Notes under the pieces: generated by a model
Databases searched by the model: none
Told to the model about the DNA's origin: nothing
The model's input: the letters and a program-made list of their open reading frames with translations, nothing else
Position numbers and translations under genes: made by a program
Origin: Synechococcus sp. PCC 7502
GTDB taxonomy: Bacteria > Cyanobacteriota > Cyanobacteriia > Pseudanabaenales > Pseudanabaenaceae
DNA: 64,000 nucleotides
Assembly (NCBI RefSeq): GCF_000317085.1
Contig: NC_019702.1
Location: 2,572,394 to 2,636,393, forward strand
Direction: 5' to 3'
Shown: one piece after another, positions 9,388 to 19,956 of the stretch
Layout: each line of letters begins with the position of its first letter
Position numbering within the stretch: the stretch's first letter is position 1

Positions 9388-9448
9388 GACTGTGATCTCT
9401 ATATAAAAGGTTCAATATGGGAATGATCAGAGGCTATGAGAAAATATC

Positions 9449-11323
9449 TCAAACTGCCAAAGAGCTATAAATTGACTGATTAAAAATGATTCTTCCCGGG
9501 GTAGTGAGAATATACTGTGAGACAACCTTACCTGATTGATCCTCTCGAACACGACGGAATGGATAGGTTTTCAGCTTATAACCGCTTTCATCAATTATTT
9601 CTGATAAAGGCGTGTCATCGGCTCCATCTCCCTCAACAGTTCCTTCAAATCTTACCCAGATTTTAGAATGTAATGTAACTTGCTTATGTTCATAGGACAT
9701 CACAACTTCTTGGAAATTAGCAAAATACCGACCTTCTCCAACTTGGGTATCTGGATTACTTGCTGTTAAGTAATAGCAGCCTAAAACCATATCTTGACTG
9801 GGGGCAACAATAGGTCTGCCCGTAGCTGGTGAGAGGATATTATTAGAAGCAAGCATTAGTAACCTTGCCTCAGCCTGAGCTTCAATAGATAAAGGCACAT
9901 GAACCGCCATTTGATCTCCATCAAAGTCAGCATTAAATGCAGGACAGACCAATGGATGAAGCTGAATTGCTCGACCCTCGACTAAAATTGGCTCGAAGGC
10001 TTGGATTCCCAAACGGTGAAGTGTTGGAGCCCGATTCAACATAACTGGGTGATCTCGGATTACATCTTCTAAAACATCCCAAATGGCTGGGTCATTACGC
10101 TGAATCATTTTTTTCGCTGCTTTGATGTTATTCACCAAGTTCATCCTGATTAAACGATGAATAACAAAAGGTTGAAATAACTCAATTGCCATTTCCTTGG
10201 GTAATCCGCACTGATGAATTTTTAAGCTGGGACCAACCACAATTACGGAACGACCAGAATAATCAACCCGCTTTCCTAAAAGATTTTGACGAAACCGCCC
10301 CTGTTTACCTTCGATAATGTCAGATAACGATTTTAGAGGACGATTGTTTGCTCCAACTACTGTTCTTCCTCTACGTCCATTATCGATTAAGGCATCTACA
10401 GCCTCCTGAAGCATTCGCTTTTCATTACGCACAATAATTTCTGGTGCTAGAATTTCCTGCAGACGAGCCAGACGATTATTTCTATTAATAACACGGCGAT
10501 AAAGATCGTTAAGATCACTAGTAGCAAAACGACCACCATCTAGTTGCACCATGGGTCTCAAGTCTGGAGGAATAACAGGAATATACTCTAGTACCATCCA
10601 CTCAGGACGAGAACCTGTTGCCACAAAGTTATCAACAACTCGTAAACGTTTAATTAGCTTTGCGCGTTTTTGTCCCTTAGAACTAGAAATTTCTTCACGG
10701 AGCTTTTCTGCTTCTTGTTCAAGGTTAATATTATTCAGAAGCTGTTGTACCGCCTCTGCACCAATTCCTACCTCAATTCCATCTAACTGAGAACCCTCGG
10801 CGTAAATTTCATCCTCCAGCTGTATCCACTGATCTTCACTAAGCAGTTGTTTATAGGATAAATTGGGAGCATTGCCTACATCAAGAACCACATAGGCATT
10901 GAAGTAAACAATTTGTTCAACATCTCGCAATGGCATATCCAGAAGAGTTGCCATATAGCTGGGAATACCCTTGAGATACCAAACATGAGTTACTGGAGCC
11001 GCTAAGGCAATAAATCCCATACGGTGACGGCGGACTCTTGATTCCGTAACTTCAACACCACAACGTTCACAAACTATTCCACGATGGCGGACTCGCTTAT
11101 ACTTACCGCAGTGACATTCCCAATCTTTAGCAGGACCAAAAATACGCTCACAGAACAATCCATCCATTTCTGGCTTGAGAGTACGATAGTTGATAGTCTC
11201 AGGTTTTGTAACTTCCCCCACAACTTGACCATTGGGAAGTGTACGTTCTCCCCACTGCCTAATTCTTTCAGGGGAAGCCAAACCAATTTTGACATAATCA
11301 AAGCGTTGTTCCACTTTTGTCAT
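9449..11323 (-). CDS. rpoC1: RNA polymerase gamma subunit (RpoC1, beta-prime N-terminal part)
   Basis: This is the upstream half of beta-prime, 624 residues, as in other cyanobacteria. The zinc-binding cysteines [20 protein letters not shown] lie near residues 70-89. The active-site magnesium loop is [18 protein letters not shown] (about 465-482), with the three catalytic aspartates present. [10 protein letters not shown]-type switch sequence (here [16 protein letters not shown]) is also seen. Transcription runs from rpoB, with a 114-base gap before and a 61-base gap after. No insertions or defects are visible. Confidence 0.98.
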   Translation of the reverse strand: MTKVEQRFDYVKIGLASPERIRQWGERTLPNGQVVGEVTKPETINYRTLKPEMDGLFCERIFGPAKDWECHCGKYKRVRHRGIVCERCGVEVTESRVRRHRMGFIALAAPVTHVWYLKGIPSYMATLLDMPLRDVEQIVYFNAYVVLDVGNAPNLSYKQLLSEDQWIQLEDEIYAEGSQLDGIEVGIGAEAVQQLLNNINLEQEAEKLREEISSSKGQKRAKLIKRLRVVDNFVATGSRPEWMVLEYIPVIPPDLRPMVQLDGGRFATSDLNDLYRRVINRNNRLARLQEILAPEIIVRNEKRMLQEAVDALIDNGRRGRTVVGANNRPLKSLSDIIEGKQGRFRQNLLGKRVDYSGRSVIVVGPSLKIHQCGLPKEMAIELFQPFVIHRLIRMNLVNNIKAAKKMIQRNDPAIWDVLEDVIRDHPVMLNRAPTLHRLGIQAFEPILVEGRAIQLHPLVCPAFNADFDGDQMAVHVPLSIEAQAEARLLMLASNNILSPATGRPIVAPSQDMVLGCYYLTASNPDTQVGEGRYFANFQEVVMSYEHKQVTLHSKIWVRFEGTVEGDGADDTPLSEIIDESGYKLKTYPFRRVREDQSGKVVSQYILTTPGRIIFNQSIYSSLAV

Positions 11324-11437
11324 GAGTAAAGCTTCCTATGATTCTTTTGAGTAATTTGGATAATATTTATCAGATAAAATATTCAGATAAAATCTATGAA
11401 ATTGAGTTTAGATAGAAGTCAGTATTGATGAGAGCAA

Positions 11438-14400
11438 TTAATCTTCATCATCTTTGTTGTAAGACTCATAGGTAGGGCGGGCAGGCACACGTCTTGTACT
11501 AATATCGACCATTAAGTCAACCTCTGTATCCTTATTCTTTCCATCTTCTCTTGATTCCAGTTTATGAACCGATACATCAAGACATAGTGATTGCAACTCT
11601 CGTACCAGTACCTTGAATGATTCTGGAGTACCAGGTCGAGGAATTGCTTTGCCTTTGACGATCGCATTTAAGGATTCATTACGTCCAGTCATATCATCAG
11701 ACTTAACGGTTAAAAGCTCTTGCAAAGTATATGCTGCACCAAATGCCTCTAAAGCCCATACTTCCATCTCTCCAAATCTTTGTCCTCCTTGCTGTGCTTT
11801 ACCACCTAAAGGTTGCTGAGTAACTAAAGAATAAGGACCAGTGGAACGAGCATGAATCTTATCATCAACAAGGTGAACTAGCTTAAGCATATATGCCTTA
11901 CCCACCGTTACAGGCTGATCAAAAGGCTCACCCGTTCGTCCGTCATATACGGTAAGCTTCCCAGGATTTTCGGGATTAAAGAGCCATTCATCTCCTGTTT
12001 CACGCTGAGCTTGAGCTAATTGTTCATGCACCGAGGCTCTAGACATCTCTTCTCCATGCATTTCATCAAAAGGAGTAATCTTAAATCTGACATCCCTATT
12101 TTCTCCTGCCCATGCCAATAAGCACTCAAATACCTGTCCCACATTCATCCGTGAAGGTACCCCTAAAGGATTTAAGACAATATCTAAGGGTGTTCCATCT
12201 TCAAGGTATGGCATATCTTCCTTAGATAGGATGCGGGAGATAATCCCTTTATTACCATGCCTACCAGCCATTTTATCGCCAACTTGGATTTTACGCTTTT
12301 GAGCAACATAGACTCTAACAACCATATTGGCTCCAGGTGGGAGTTCATCACCTTGTTCACGGGTAAATACCCGCACATCGACTACCCGACCTTTTTCACC
12401 GTTGGGAACTCTTAAAGAATTATCCCTAACGTCTCTAGCTTTTTCCCCAAAAATTGCTCTGAGTAGCTTTTCTTCAGGAGGCTGATCAGATTCACCTTTG
12501 GGAGTAACTTTACCAACAAGAATATCTCCAGCTTCGACCCATGCCCCAGTCCGAATAATACCCTGTTCATCAAGTTGACGGAGCGTATCTTCCCCAACAT
12601 TAGGAATTTCTCGAGTAATTTCTTCCGGTCCTAGCTTGGTTTGACGAGCCTCAATTTCAAATTTTTCAATGTGAATGGAGGTGTAAACATCATCATAAAC
12701 TAGACGTTCGTTGATCAAGATTGCATCTTCATAGTTGTAGCCTTCCCAAGGCATATATGCTACAAGAATATTCTGCCCCAGCGCTAATTCGCCACCTTCG
12801 GTAGCCGAACCATCTGCCATTACTTGACCAGTGACTACGCGATCGCCAACAAACACAATAGGACGCTGATTTAGGCAAGTATCTTGGTTAGAGCGTTGAT
12901 ACTTATGAAGGTAATAAGCGGTTTCTCCTCCCGCATCAGAGCGGACTCTAATCTCATCAGCAGAAACATAGCTGACATAACCATCGGTACGAGATACAAC
13001 CACCATACCTGAGTCCCTAGCAGCTTGTGGCTCTAGACCTGTTCCCACTAATGGACGTTCAGGACGTAATAAAGGTACAGCTTGCCGCTGCATGTTAGAC
13101 CCCATGAGTGCGCGGTTGGCATCATCATGTTCAAGGAACGGAATTAAGGAAGTTGCCACTGAAATGATTTGCACTGGAGATACTGCTACATAATCAACTT
13201 CAGTAGGTGAAGCGGTACCAAATTCTTGGCGATAGCGCACAGGCACTAAATCACTGGTAATCTTGCCAGATTCATCGGTGGGAATATCACCAGGAGCAAC
13301 TCTTAGTTCATCTTCTTCATCAGCAGTCATATACACAGGTGCTAAGTCACGTCGGACTCTGCCTGCTTCTACGGGGTAGTAAGGAGTTTCAATAAAGCCA
13401 TACTGATTAACACGAGCATGGGTTGCTAAGGAACCGATTAACCCTGCATTTGGTCCTTCAGGAGTTTCAATTGGGCAAATTCGACCATAGTGACTAGGGT
13501 GAATATCCCGCACTGCAAATCCTGCCCGTTCACGGGTTAAACCACCAGGACCTAAAGCACTAATCCGCCGTTTGTGGGTAAGCTCAGCTAAAGGATTAGT
13601 TTGATCCATAAACTGAGACAGTTGACTGGAACCAAAGAACTCTTTAATGGCAGCAACTAAGGGTTTAGGGTTAACTAAAGAGGCAGGGGTAAGGGAATCG
13701 GAGTCAGAAACAGTCATCCGTTCACGAATAATTCGCTCTAGTCGATTTAGTCCAACTCGAACTTGATTTTGCAAAAGTTCACCGACAGAACGTACACGAC
13801 GGTTACCGAGGTGATCAATGTCATCGATTTGTCCAACATCAAACTCTAAATTGATCAAGTAATTAATCGATGCCAGAATGTCTTCAGATGTTAAAACTCG
13901 TTTATCATCGGGAATATTGAGATGCAGCTTTTTATTGAGCTTATACCGCCCAACTTTACCTAGATCATAGCGTTTAGGATCAAAGAATCGAGATTCAAGC
14001 AACTGATGCCCACCACTAACGGTAGGAGGCTCACCGGGACGGAGTTTGCGATAAAGCTCCATTAGTGCTTCTTCTTCACCAAATTGTCCTTCTTTATCAA
14101 TTGTTTTTTGGAAGTATTCGGGGTGACGCAAAGAGTCAAAAATTTCAGCATCAGTTAAACCCAATGCCTTTAATAAAACTTGAGCGGAAAGCTTTCTGGT
14201 CTTGTCAATTCTGACCCAAACCAGATCATTTTTATCGGTCTCAAACTTGAGCCATGCACCCCGGTTAGGAATTAGGCTGGCGTTGTAGGTGCGACGGCTA
14301 TTTTTGTCTATATCTAATTTAAAATAAACCCCAGGACTACGCACAATTTGATTGACGATTACACGCTCTGCCCCATTAATAATAAAGGTTCCACGATCAG

Positions 14401-14725
14401 TCATAAGCGGGAGATCGCCTATAAATACTTCTTGTTCCTTGATTTCGCCTGTTTCTTTGTTAATTAGGCGGGTAGGAACATACATTTGAACGGCATAGGT
14501 GGCATCACGACGCTTGGCTTCATCAACGCTGTACTTTGGACTCCTGAGCTTAAATTCTTTTCCGACAAAGTGGAGTTCCATTTTCCCTGTATAGTCGGTT
14601 ATGGGAGAGAAACTATCTAACTCTTCGATTAAACCTTCTTCTAAGAACCATCGGAAACTTTCCCGCTGAATTTCTACTAAATCTGGTAAAGCAAAAGCAG
14701 GAGTTATATGTGTTGGCTTATTCAT
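11438..14725 (-). CDS. rpoB: RNA polymerase beta subunit
   Basis: This is the catalytic beta subunit, 1095 residues, within the usual cyanobacterial length. Visible landmarks include the rifampicin-pocket segments [20 protein letters not shown] and [40 protein letters not shown], and near the C-terminus [18 protein letters not shown] and [20 protein letters not shown]. It is the first gene of the operon with rpoC1 and rpoC2. A well-formed promoter sits about 60 bases upstream. In most bacteria rplL precedes rpoB; here the next gene upstream is the unrelated duplicated CobO-like gene, which is typical of cyanobacteria. Confidence 0.99.
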   Translation of the reverse strand: MNKPTHITPAFALPDLVEIQRESFRWFLEEGLIEELDSFSPITDYTGKMELHFVGKEFKLRSPKYSVDEAKRRDATYAVQMYVPTRLINKETGEIKEQEVFIGDLPLMTDRGTFIINGAERVIVNQIVRSPGVYFKLDIDKNSRRTYNASLIPNRGAWLKFETDKNDLVWVRIDKTRKLSAQVLLKALGLTDAEIFDSLRHPEYFQKTIDKEGQFGEEEALMELYRKLRPGEPPTVSGGHQLLESRFFDPKRYDLGKVGRYKLNKKLHLNIPDDKRVLTSEDILASINYLINLEFDVGQIDDIDHLGNRRVRSVGELLQNQVRVGLNRLERIIRERMTVSDSDSLTPASLVNPKPLVAAIKEFFGSSQLSQFMDQTNPLAELTHKRRISALGPGGLTRERAGFAVRDIHPSHYGRICPIETPEGPNAGLIGSLATHARVNQYGFIETPYYPVEAGRVRRDLAPVYMTADEEDELRVAPGDIPTDESGKITSDLVPVRYRQEFGTASPTEVDYVAVSPVQIISVATSLIPFLEHDDANRALMGSNMQRQAVPLLRPERPLVGTGLEPQAARDSGMVVVSRTDGYVSYVSADEIRVRSDAGGETAYYLHKYQRSNQDTCLNQRPIVFVGDRVVTGQVMADGSATEGGELALGQNILVAYMPWEGYNYEDAILINERLVYDDVYTSIHIEKFEIEARQTKLGPEEITREIPNVGEDTLRQLDEQGIIRTGAWVEAGDILVGKVTPKGESDQPPEEKLLRAIFGEKARDVRDNSLRVPNGEKGRVVDVRVFTREQGDELPPGANMVVRVYVAQKRKIQVGDKMAGRHGNKGIISRILSKEDMPYLEDGTPLDIVLNPLGVPSRMNVGQVFECLLAWAGENRDVRFKITPFDEMHGEEMSRASVHEQLAQAQRETGDEWLFNPENPGKLTVYDGRTGEPFDQPVTVGKAYMLKLVHLVDDKIHARSTGPYSLVTQQPLGGKAQQGGQRFGEMEVWALEAFGAAYTLQELLTVKSDDMTGRNESLNAIVKGKAIPRPGTPESFKVLVRELQSLCLDVSVHKLESREDGKNKDTEVDLMVDISTRRVPARPTYESYNKDDED

Positions 14726-14787
14726 GCACTAATGACTGTAGTTTTAGTGAGAGTGTACATCTCGCCTCATCAAGGCATAAGTTCTTA

Positions 14788-14816
14788 ACTATATTTTGAT
14801 AATAGGCATTTGTCAA
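14788..14816 (-). promoter_or_regulatory. Predicted sigma-70-type promoter of rpoB-rpoC1-rpoC2
   Basis: On the minus strand, TTGACA (14816-14811) is followed by a 17-base spacer and TATAGT (14793-14788). The -35 is a perfect consensus hexamer and the -10 differs at one base. It lies 62 bases upstream of the rpoB ATG. A small stem (GCCT/AGGC, 14764-14776) lies in the leader. Confidence 0.75.
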
Positions 14817-14873
14817 CTACCTATGACAGAATTTTTGTTAAGTTTTATTTGGTTGGATTTATTCTGGCAAGTA

Positions 14874-16010
14874 TTAAAAATCAACGCCCGGTTTTAGATC
14901 AATACCGCGATCAGAGTAATGTTTGTGGCATACCATCTCGGAATGCACACTGGCTAGGTCAAAATAGGCGGGTTGTTTGTAGCAACGCCCAGTAATAATT
15001 ACCTCGGTATCACGGGGTTTGCGTAGGAGTGCCTGAAAAATTGGTTCGACAGGTAAAAGTTCTAGGTCAACGGTGGGATTGAGTTCATCTAGGATAATAG
15101 TTTTATATAGTCCTGAGGCGATCGCGGCTGAGGCAATTTCCCATCCCCGTTGTGCCTCGATAAAGTCCAGTTCCTGTTGTTTCCCCCGCCACACGATCGC
15201 ATCTCGTCCACATCTTTGGTGATCGACCACACTGGGATAACTACGGTTGAGGGCGGCGATTGCCGCATCTTCGGTATAGCCTGTACCACCTTTGAGCCAC
15301 TGCATAATCAAAACTCGGTGGGATTGATCTCGACTAATACCTTTACCGATCGCCTGTAGGGAGCGACCTAGTGCTGAGGTACTTTTACCTTTACCTGCAC
15401 CAGTATAGATTTCAATACCTGTGATGCCATATTCAGCAAAATTGGGATTGGGTTCATGGAGCCGCATTTCGGAGTGGAGATCGGCAATTTCCAAGAGGGC
15501 TGGGGGCGCACCTCTACCTGTGGCAATAATCTCTAGATGTTCAGGTTTGCGTTTTAGGTCTTTGATCACCCGATCTAGGGGTAAAAGCCCCAAATCAAGT
15601 ACAGGATTGAGCTCATCTAAAACAATCACTGAGTATAAGCCAGAAGCGATCGCACCACGCGCCACATCCCATCCCCGTTCTGCTTCAGCCCGATCTAGGG
15701 GGGTAATTTGGTCGGCATTGAAGTATTCGGGTCGTCCAGTGCGAACTTGATCGATTAAATGGGGAAATCCTTGTTTCAGGGCTGCAATCGCTGCATCTTC
15801 AGCATATTCTCGACCATAACCTTTCAAAAATCTGAGCAGTAAAATTCTAGTTTCTGAGGGGTCTGTGGCTGCCATACCAAGTCCTAGAGATCGCAAAACC
15901 ACACCTAATGCCGCTTGGGATTTACCTTTACCCATGCCATCATAAACATGAATCTGCCCGACAGCACGTTCAGGGCGCACCTGCGCTGTCATGATTCCTA
16001 TATCCGCCAT
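14874..16010 (-). CDS. Tandem-duplicated CobO/BtuR-like P-loop ATPase (corrinoid adenosyltransferase family)
   Basis: The 378-residue protein is two copies of a CobO/BtuR domain of about 180 residues. Copy one has the P-loop GMGKGKS at residues 25-31 and DELNP at 132-136. Copy two repeats them as GAGKGKS at 204-210 and DELNPTVDLELLP further on. Both also share an EDAAIAAL segment and an ERGW/QRGWE segment. Single-domain family members transfer adenosyl from ATP to cob(I)alamin or cob(I)yrinate diamide. Both P-loops look intact here, so either copy could bind ATP. It sits between rpoB and an alcohol dehydrogenase, all on the minus strand, with no other cobalamin gene in the window. The enzymatic role is therefore by family only. 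Confidence 0.8.
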   Translation of the reverse strand: MADIGIMTAQVRPERAVGQIHVYDGMGKGKSQAALGVVLRSLGLGMAATDPSETRILLLRFLKGYGREYAEDAAIAALKQGFPHLIDQVRTGRPEYFNADQITPLDRAEAERGWDVARGAIASGLYSVIVLDELNPVLDLGLLPLDRVIKDLKRKPEHLEIIATGRGAPPALLEIADLHSEMRLHEPNPNFAEYGITGIEIYTGAGKGKSTSALGRSLQAIGKGISRDQSHRVLIMQWLKGGTGYTEDAAIAALNRSYPSVVDHQRCGRDAIVWRGKQQELDFIEAQRGWEIASAAIASGLYKTIILDELNPTVDLELLPVEPIFQALLRKPRDTEVIITGRCYKQPAYFDLASVHSEMVCHKHYSDRGIDLKPGVDF

Positions 16011-16048
16011 AGAGTAAGTCTAATTAAAAAAATAAATAATTAAAAAAA

Positions 16049-17050
16049 TTAGTGTTTAAGTACCAGACGGTAGCGAGGTCTGCCTGTCCGTAGTTTAGCG
16101 ATCGCTTCATTAACTTGGTCAAATGGAAATATTTCCACCGTTGGCTCAAAATCATGGCGATTACTAAATTCTAACATTTGGGCGATCGTGGCGGGGCTGC
16201 CGAGGGGACTACCAGAAATGGATTTTTGTCCGACAACTAGGGGAAAAACTAAGCTAGAAACTGGATTAGGAGCTATACCTACAAAGTGTAACCGACCCTT
16301 GGGACGCAGCATGGCGATATAGGCACTCCAATCTAAGTCAGCAGAAACAGTGGAAAGGATCAAATCAAAGGTATTTGCTGCCTTGGAGATCGCCTCAGGG
16401 TCACGGGAGTTAATAAAGTGATTAGCACCTAAAGCTCTAGTTTCGGCTTCTTTATCGGGGGAGGTGGAAAACGCTGTAACGTCACAGCCCCAAGCCTTTA
16501 AAAACCCTAATGCCATGTGTCCTAAGCCACCAATACCAATCACGCCCACATGATCCGTTGGCTTGATATTAAATTGGACTATGGGATTAAATACGGTTAT
16601 GCCGCCGCAGAAAAGTGGTCCCGATGTTGATGGATCAAGTCCTTCAGGTAAAGGAATTACCCAACCTTCATTAGCACGCACCCTATCGGCAAATCCTCCA
16701 TATCTGCCCACAATGGTTTGCTCGGCAGTTTGGCAGAGATTTTGATCTCCACCTACGCACCATTCACAGGTTAAGCAGGAACGGGAGTACCATCCTAAAC
16801 CCACTCTTTGCCCTACTTTTAATTTTTTGACCGCATTACCTATCGCAGCGATCGTTCCCACCACTTCATGACCGGGGACTAGGGGATATTGGCTAATGCC
16901 CCATTCATTATCGAGCATACTAAGGTCGCTGTGGCAAATTCCACAATATTCCACCGTAATTTCAACTTCCTCTGCGCCTAGTTCACCGGGATCGTACTCA
17001 AAAGGCTCTAGTATTCCAGATGGAGAATGGGCTGCGTAAGCATGAATCAT
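16049..17050 (-). CDS. Zinc-dependent alcohol dehydrogenase (YahK/cinnamyl-type MDR family)
   Basis: This is an NADP-preferring zinc alcohol/aldehyde dehydrogenase of 333 residues. The catalytic zinc motif CGICHSDLSMLDNEWG (about residues 36-51) and GHEVVGTIAAIG (about 60-71) are present. The structural-zinc cysteines appear as CLTCEWCVGGDQNLC. The Rossmann motif is GIGGLGHMALGFLKAWG. YahK-like enzymes reduce a broad range of aldehydes. It lies 38 bases upstream of the CobO-like gene on the same strand, so the two may be co-transcribed, though no shared function is evident. The native substrate cannot be read from the sequence. Confidence 0.88.
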   Translation of the reverse strand: MIHAYAAHSPSGILEPFEYDPGELGAEEVEITVEYCGICHSDLSMLDNEWGISQYPLVPGHEVVGTIAAIGNAVKKLKVGQRVGLGWYSRSCLTCEWCVGGDQNLCQTAEQTIVGRYGGFADRVRANEGWVIPLPEGLDPSTSGPLFCGGITVFNPIVQFNIKPTDHVGVIGIGGLGHMALGFLKAWGCDVTAFSTSPDKEAETRALGANHFINSRDPEAISKAANTFDLILSTVSADLDWSAYIAMLRPKGRLHFVGIAPNPVSSLVFPLVVGQKSISGSPLGSPATIAQMLEFSNRHDFEPTVEIFPFDQVNEAIAKLRTGRPRYRLVLKH

Positions 17051-17254
17051 AAATCTAATATCCCTGTAGAAATTTTATTTCGATTGTAGTCTAACTATAG
17101 TTTAAGTAATGCATTCCGATATAAAAAATTAGCTGAGCTAAACTCTTTGTTTTTATACTATGACCTATGGCGAGAAGTTAATGATTAGGGAAATGTTAAT
17201 TTTGTGAGAGGAAGTTAAACTAGCTATTAGTCCAATCACGATCTAACCAGAATA

Positions 17255-18433
17255 ATGCTTGACTTACTCAAAATTGCGGGGCAAATGCAGGGAATGTCCG
17301 AGCAACTGCAAAAAGAGGCAAAGCAGCTAGCCGTAAAGCTCAATCTGGCAGAGGATTTATTTAATCAGGCGATCGCTAATGAAACTCTATTAAAAACCCA
17401 ATATCAGCAATGGCAGGAAAAATTAGCTTTTAGTTGTGCCGAACCAGTAGAAGCATTAGAACAAATTTCTAAATATGAAGCGATCTCTGGTTTACATTCC
17501 GTAATTGCCACCGATGGCTCCCAAATTTCTCCCAGTCGTCATGAAGTTGCTTACTGCTATTTGATAAATGTGGGTAGGGTAGCTATCCATTACGGTGATG
17601 GCGTAGTTCCAGTTTTAGATAATGTCCCGAATGTCTATTACAAATCTGAAGATTTATATAAATCTCGCCAGTGGGGAATTCAAACCGAAGAATGGATGAG
17701 TTTAAGAAGAACTGTTGATGAGGCGATCGCTCTTGGGGATTTTGCCTGTAAGCATCAAAAAGAACGACCAATTTTGGCTTTGTCCGATGGTTCTCTAATT
17801 CACTGGAATTTGGAGATGTTACCTGCGGGAGCGCGCAAGCAAATTTTGCCAGATATTCTTGCCTCTTGGGATCAACTGCGCCTCTCTAATATTCCAGTAG
17901 CAGGATATATCAGTGCGCCACGGGCGGGAGAGTCGATCAACTTCTTACGGTTGCAAGCTTGTCCATTTTCAGAACCTGACTGTAGCGGTTATTGTGGGAA
18001 TAAACTTTTGGATTCGTTACCCTGTAGCCGCACTCAGCCCCTCAGAGATGGGACGTTATGGCAAAGACTTTTAAAGTATGGGGAATGTAGTCCTATGTGG
18101 CGTAGTCATGCCAAGATTTTGCAGGAATATGGTGAGCATTCTATTTATTTTTGTTATCTGCATGTGGGGTCAGAAGTGGCAAGGATAGAGATGCCAGAGT
18201 GGACTGCCTTGGATCAAAATTTGCGATCGCAATGCTTAAGCATTATTCTCGCCCAAGTGCAGAAGGGTTATGGTTATCCAGTTGTGTTAGCAGAGGCACA
18301 TAATCAGGCAGTAGTTACAGGGGGCGATCGATATCGGTTTTTTGCCATGCTGGAACAACAGATGATTCAGGCGGGTTTACGGAATGTGGGGACATCCTTT
18401 AAAGAAACTCGGAAACGGGGCAGTATTGCCTAG
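17255..18433 (+). CDS. nurA: NurA-domain nuclease
   Basis: This is a predicted single-strand endo- and 5'-3' exonuclease of the NurA family. In archaea NurA resects DNA ends together with the helicase HerA. The acidic metal-site motif appears as VIATDGSQISPSRH (about residues 83-96), and a second acid lies in ALSDGSLIHWNLEM (about 170-183). A C-terminal AEAHNQAVVTGGDRYRFF segment completes the family pattern. The length of 392 residues is normal for cyanobacterial members. The N-terminal 60 residues look like a coiled coil. No HerA partner is in the window. It is divergent from the alcohol dehydrogenase and followed by a 311-base gap. Confidence 0.82.
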   Translation: MLDLLKIAGQMQGMSEQLQKEAKQLAVKLNLAEDLFNQAIANETLLKTQYQQWQEKLAFSCAEPVEALEQISKYEAISGLHSVIATDGSQISPSRHEVAYCYLINVGRVAIHYGDGVVPVLDNVPNVYYKSEDLYKSRQWGIQTEEWMSLRRTVDEAIALGDFACKHQKERPILALSDGSLIHWNLEMLPAGARKQILPDILASWDQLRLSNIPVAGYISAPRAGESINFLRLQACPFSEPDCSGYCGNKLLDSLPCSRTQPLRDGTLWQRLLKYGECSPMWRSHAKILQEYGEHSIYFCYLHVGSEVARIEMPEWTALDQNLRSQCLSIILAQVQKGYGYPVVLAEAHNQAVVTGGDRYRFFAMLEQQMIQAGLRNVGTSFKETRKRGSIA

Positions 18434-18744
18434 TAAATAGTCAGTCAAATTTATAAAGTTCTGGCAGAAACGAGTGTGAGGAACGACTCCTACTCCGTTC
18501 GCTCTGTAAAGATAGTCCTAATTAAATAGGGTCGATGGGCGAAGCCCCGTTATGGTTTTATCCTTATTCTTACCCCATAACACTGATAAAGCGCATTAAC
18601 TGCAACAAACTAGAAATAGGGGATAGTTTGATAAATATCTGCCAAATAATTGATGAATATTCGGGAGCTATGGGAACTGAAGTAAGTATTCTAGGTTCAG
18701 TATTTCTTATACCGTCTAGATAAACTACAAGTTAAAAACAAGCC
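18434..18744. other. Intergenic stretch without a convincing gene
   Basis: The region between nurA and the DoxX-like gene contains a short hairpin GGGCGAAGCCC near 18538. It has a 62-codon frame (18535-18723) that begins in the hairpin and lacks a ribosome site or any recognisable motif. I see no terminator with a T-run and no transposase remnant. Confidence 0.5.
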
Positions 18745-19134
18745 ATGAACTATAAATTAATCTCTCGGATTTTCTTGGCAATCTTTTTCATTGGGGCTGG
18801 GATTCTGCATTTTACAGCAAGTTCGATGTATGTAAAAATTATGCCACCCTATTTACCCGCCCATTTAGAACTGGTTTATATCAGTGGTGTTTTTGAGATT
18901 TTAGGAGGCATTGGCATCTTCATTCCTTTTCTGCAAATCCCCGCAGGCTATGGCTTAGTGGCATTAATGGTAGCTGTGTTTCCTGCCAATATTAATATGG
19001 TCGTGAACTATGAGCAGATTGGCTTAAACTTCCCTTTAATTTTGCTATGGCTAAGATTACCATTACAGGGATTACTAATTTATTGGATTTGGTGGAGTGC
19101 AGAATTAGGAAGTAAAAAACATACTCAGACTTAA
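18745..19134 (+). CDS. DoxX-like integral membrane protein
   Basis: This 129-residue protein has four hydrophobic segments, at about residues 6-24, 43-62, 68-86 and 96-118. It has the pattern seen in DoxX/MauE-type proteins: an early FLAIFFIGAGILHF helix, the MPPYLPAHLELVYISGVFEI loop and a GGIGIFIP turn. Family members are often linked to quinone or thiol redox processes, but no biochemical role can be read here. It stands alone between the nurA gap and the convergent response regulator. A second, distinct DoxX protein is encoded at 41875-42429. Confidence 0.7.
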   Translation: MNYKLISRIFLAIFFIGAGILHFTASSMYVKIMPPYLPAHLELVYISGVFEILGGIGIFIPFLQIPAGYGLVALMVAVFPANINMVVNYEQIGLNFPLILLWLRLPLQGLLIYWIWWSAELGSKKHTQT

Positions 19135-19189
19135 AGCACCTCTGGATTTGATTTATGGATTGGAGTATAGTCAGCTTACCCAGTTTGAT

Positions 19190-19885
19190 TTAGCCAAATC
19201 GATAACCTTTCCCATACACCGTGTTAATTAGAGAGTTTTCAGAATCTTGATCAATTTTGCGTCTTAACAACCGAATCTGTGCCACTAAGGTATTAGTTGG
19301 AATATCCTCATGCCAAATATGATGTTGAATTTGATCGTGGGTTAGCAGTTGATTAGGATGTTGCATAAAATAAGCCAATAGCTGACATTCTTTTTCAGAT
19401 AAAGGAATTGACTGGCGATCGCGGTACAAAACCTGACTATTAATATCTAACTCCAGATTAGCGAATACTAAGGTTTGAGGCTCTGATTTCTCTGAACTTG
19501 CCTCTAAAGATTCCCCAGAAGATAATGATGTCCTGCGTAATAAGGCACGGATGCGGGCTAATAGCTCTTTAAGCTCAAAGGGTTTGACTAGATAATCATC
19601 GGCACCACTATCCAAACCTTCTACCCGTTCATCTAAAGTATCCTTAGCACTTAAAAATAGCACTGGCGTATGATCTCCTGTTTGACGAAGCGATCGGCAT
19701 AGTTCAACTCCTGACATAATCGGCATCACCCAATCTAAAATTAAAAGGTCATAGGTTTGAGTTTGTGCCAGTTGCCAACCAGTTTTACCATCAGTTGCCA
19801 CGTCCACAGCATAACCTTGATTAATTAATAACCTTTGCAAGGGTTTTGTTAGTTCTTCCTCGTCATCCACTAGTAGTAGTCGCAT
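19190..19885 (-). CDS. OmpR/PhoB-family response regulator (orphan)
   Basis: This is a two-domain regulator of 231 residues. The receiver domain has the acidic pocket VDDEEE (residues 6-11), the phospho-acceptor D51 in LLILDWVMP, and K in DYLVKPFELKEL. A linker of about 20 serine- and glutamate-rich residues leads to a winged-helix DNA-binding domain ending NTVYGKGYRFG. The whole resembles the RppA/ManR group of cyanobacterial regulators. No histidine kinase gene is adjacent, so the signal is unknown. The hybrid kinase at 24016 and the HPt protein at 36579 are candidate partners only by being in the same window. sfsA lies upstream on the same strand after 71 bases. Confidence 0.9.
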   Translation of the reverse strand: MRLLLVDDEEELTKPLQRLLINQGYAVDVATDGKTGWQLAQTQTYDLLILDWVMPIMSGVELCRSLRQTGDHTPVLFLSAKDTLDERVEGLDSGADDYLVKPFELKELLARIRALLRRTSLSSGESLEASSEKSEPQTLVFANLELDINSQVLYRDRQSIPLSEKECQLLAYFMQHPNQLLTHDQIQHHIWHEDIPTNTLVAQIRLLRRKIDQDSENSLINTVYGKGYRFG

Positions 19886-19956
19886 CGGTATTATCTGTTT
19901 TTTGTTATTAAATTTTCAAGTTTCAGATTTTTTTTCCAAATTTTTAAAGTCAAGTT

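Noticed and set aside
18464-18510. Minus-strand sequence TTCCTCACAC, similar to the unpaired core of the small RNA Yfr1.
   Set aside because: It matches at only nine of eleven core positions, and no flanking stem-loops or T-run terminator are present.
18535-18723. A 62-codon reading frame in the gap after nurA.
   Set aside because: It starts in a small hairpin, has no ribosome site and no recognisable sequence.
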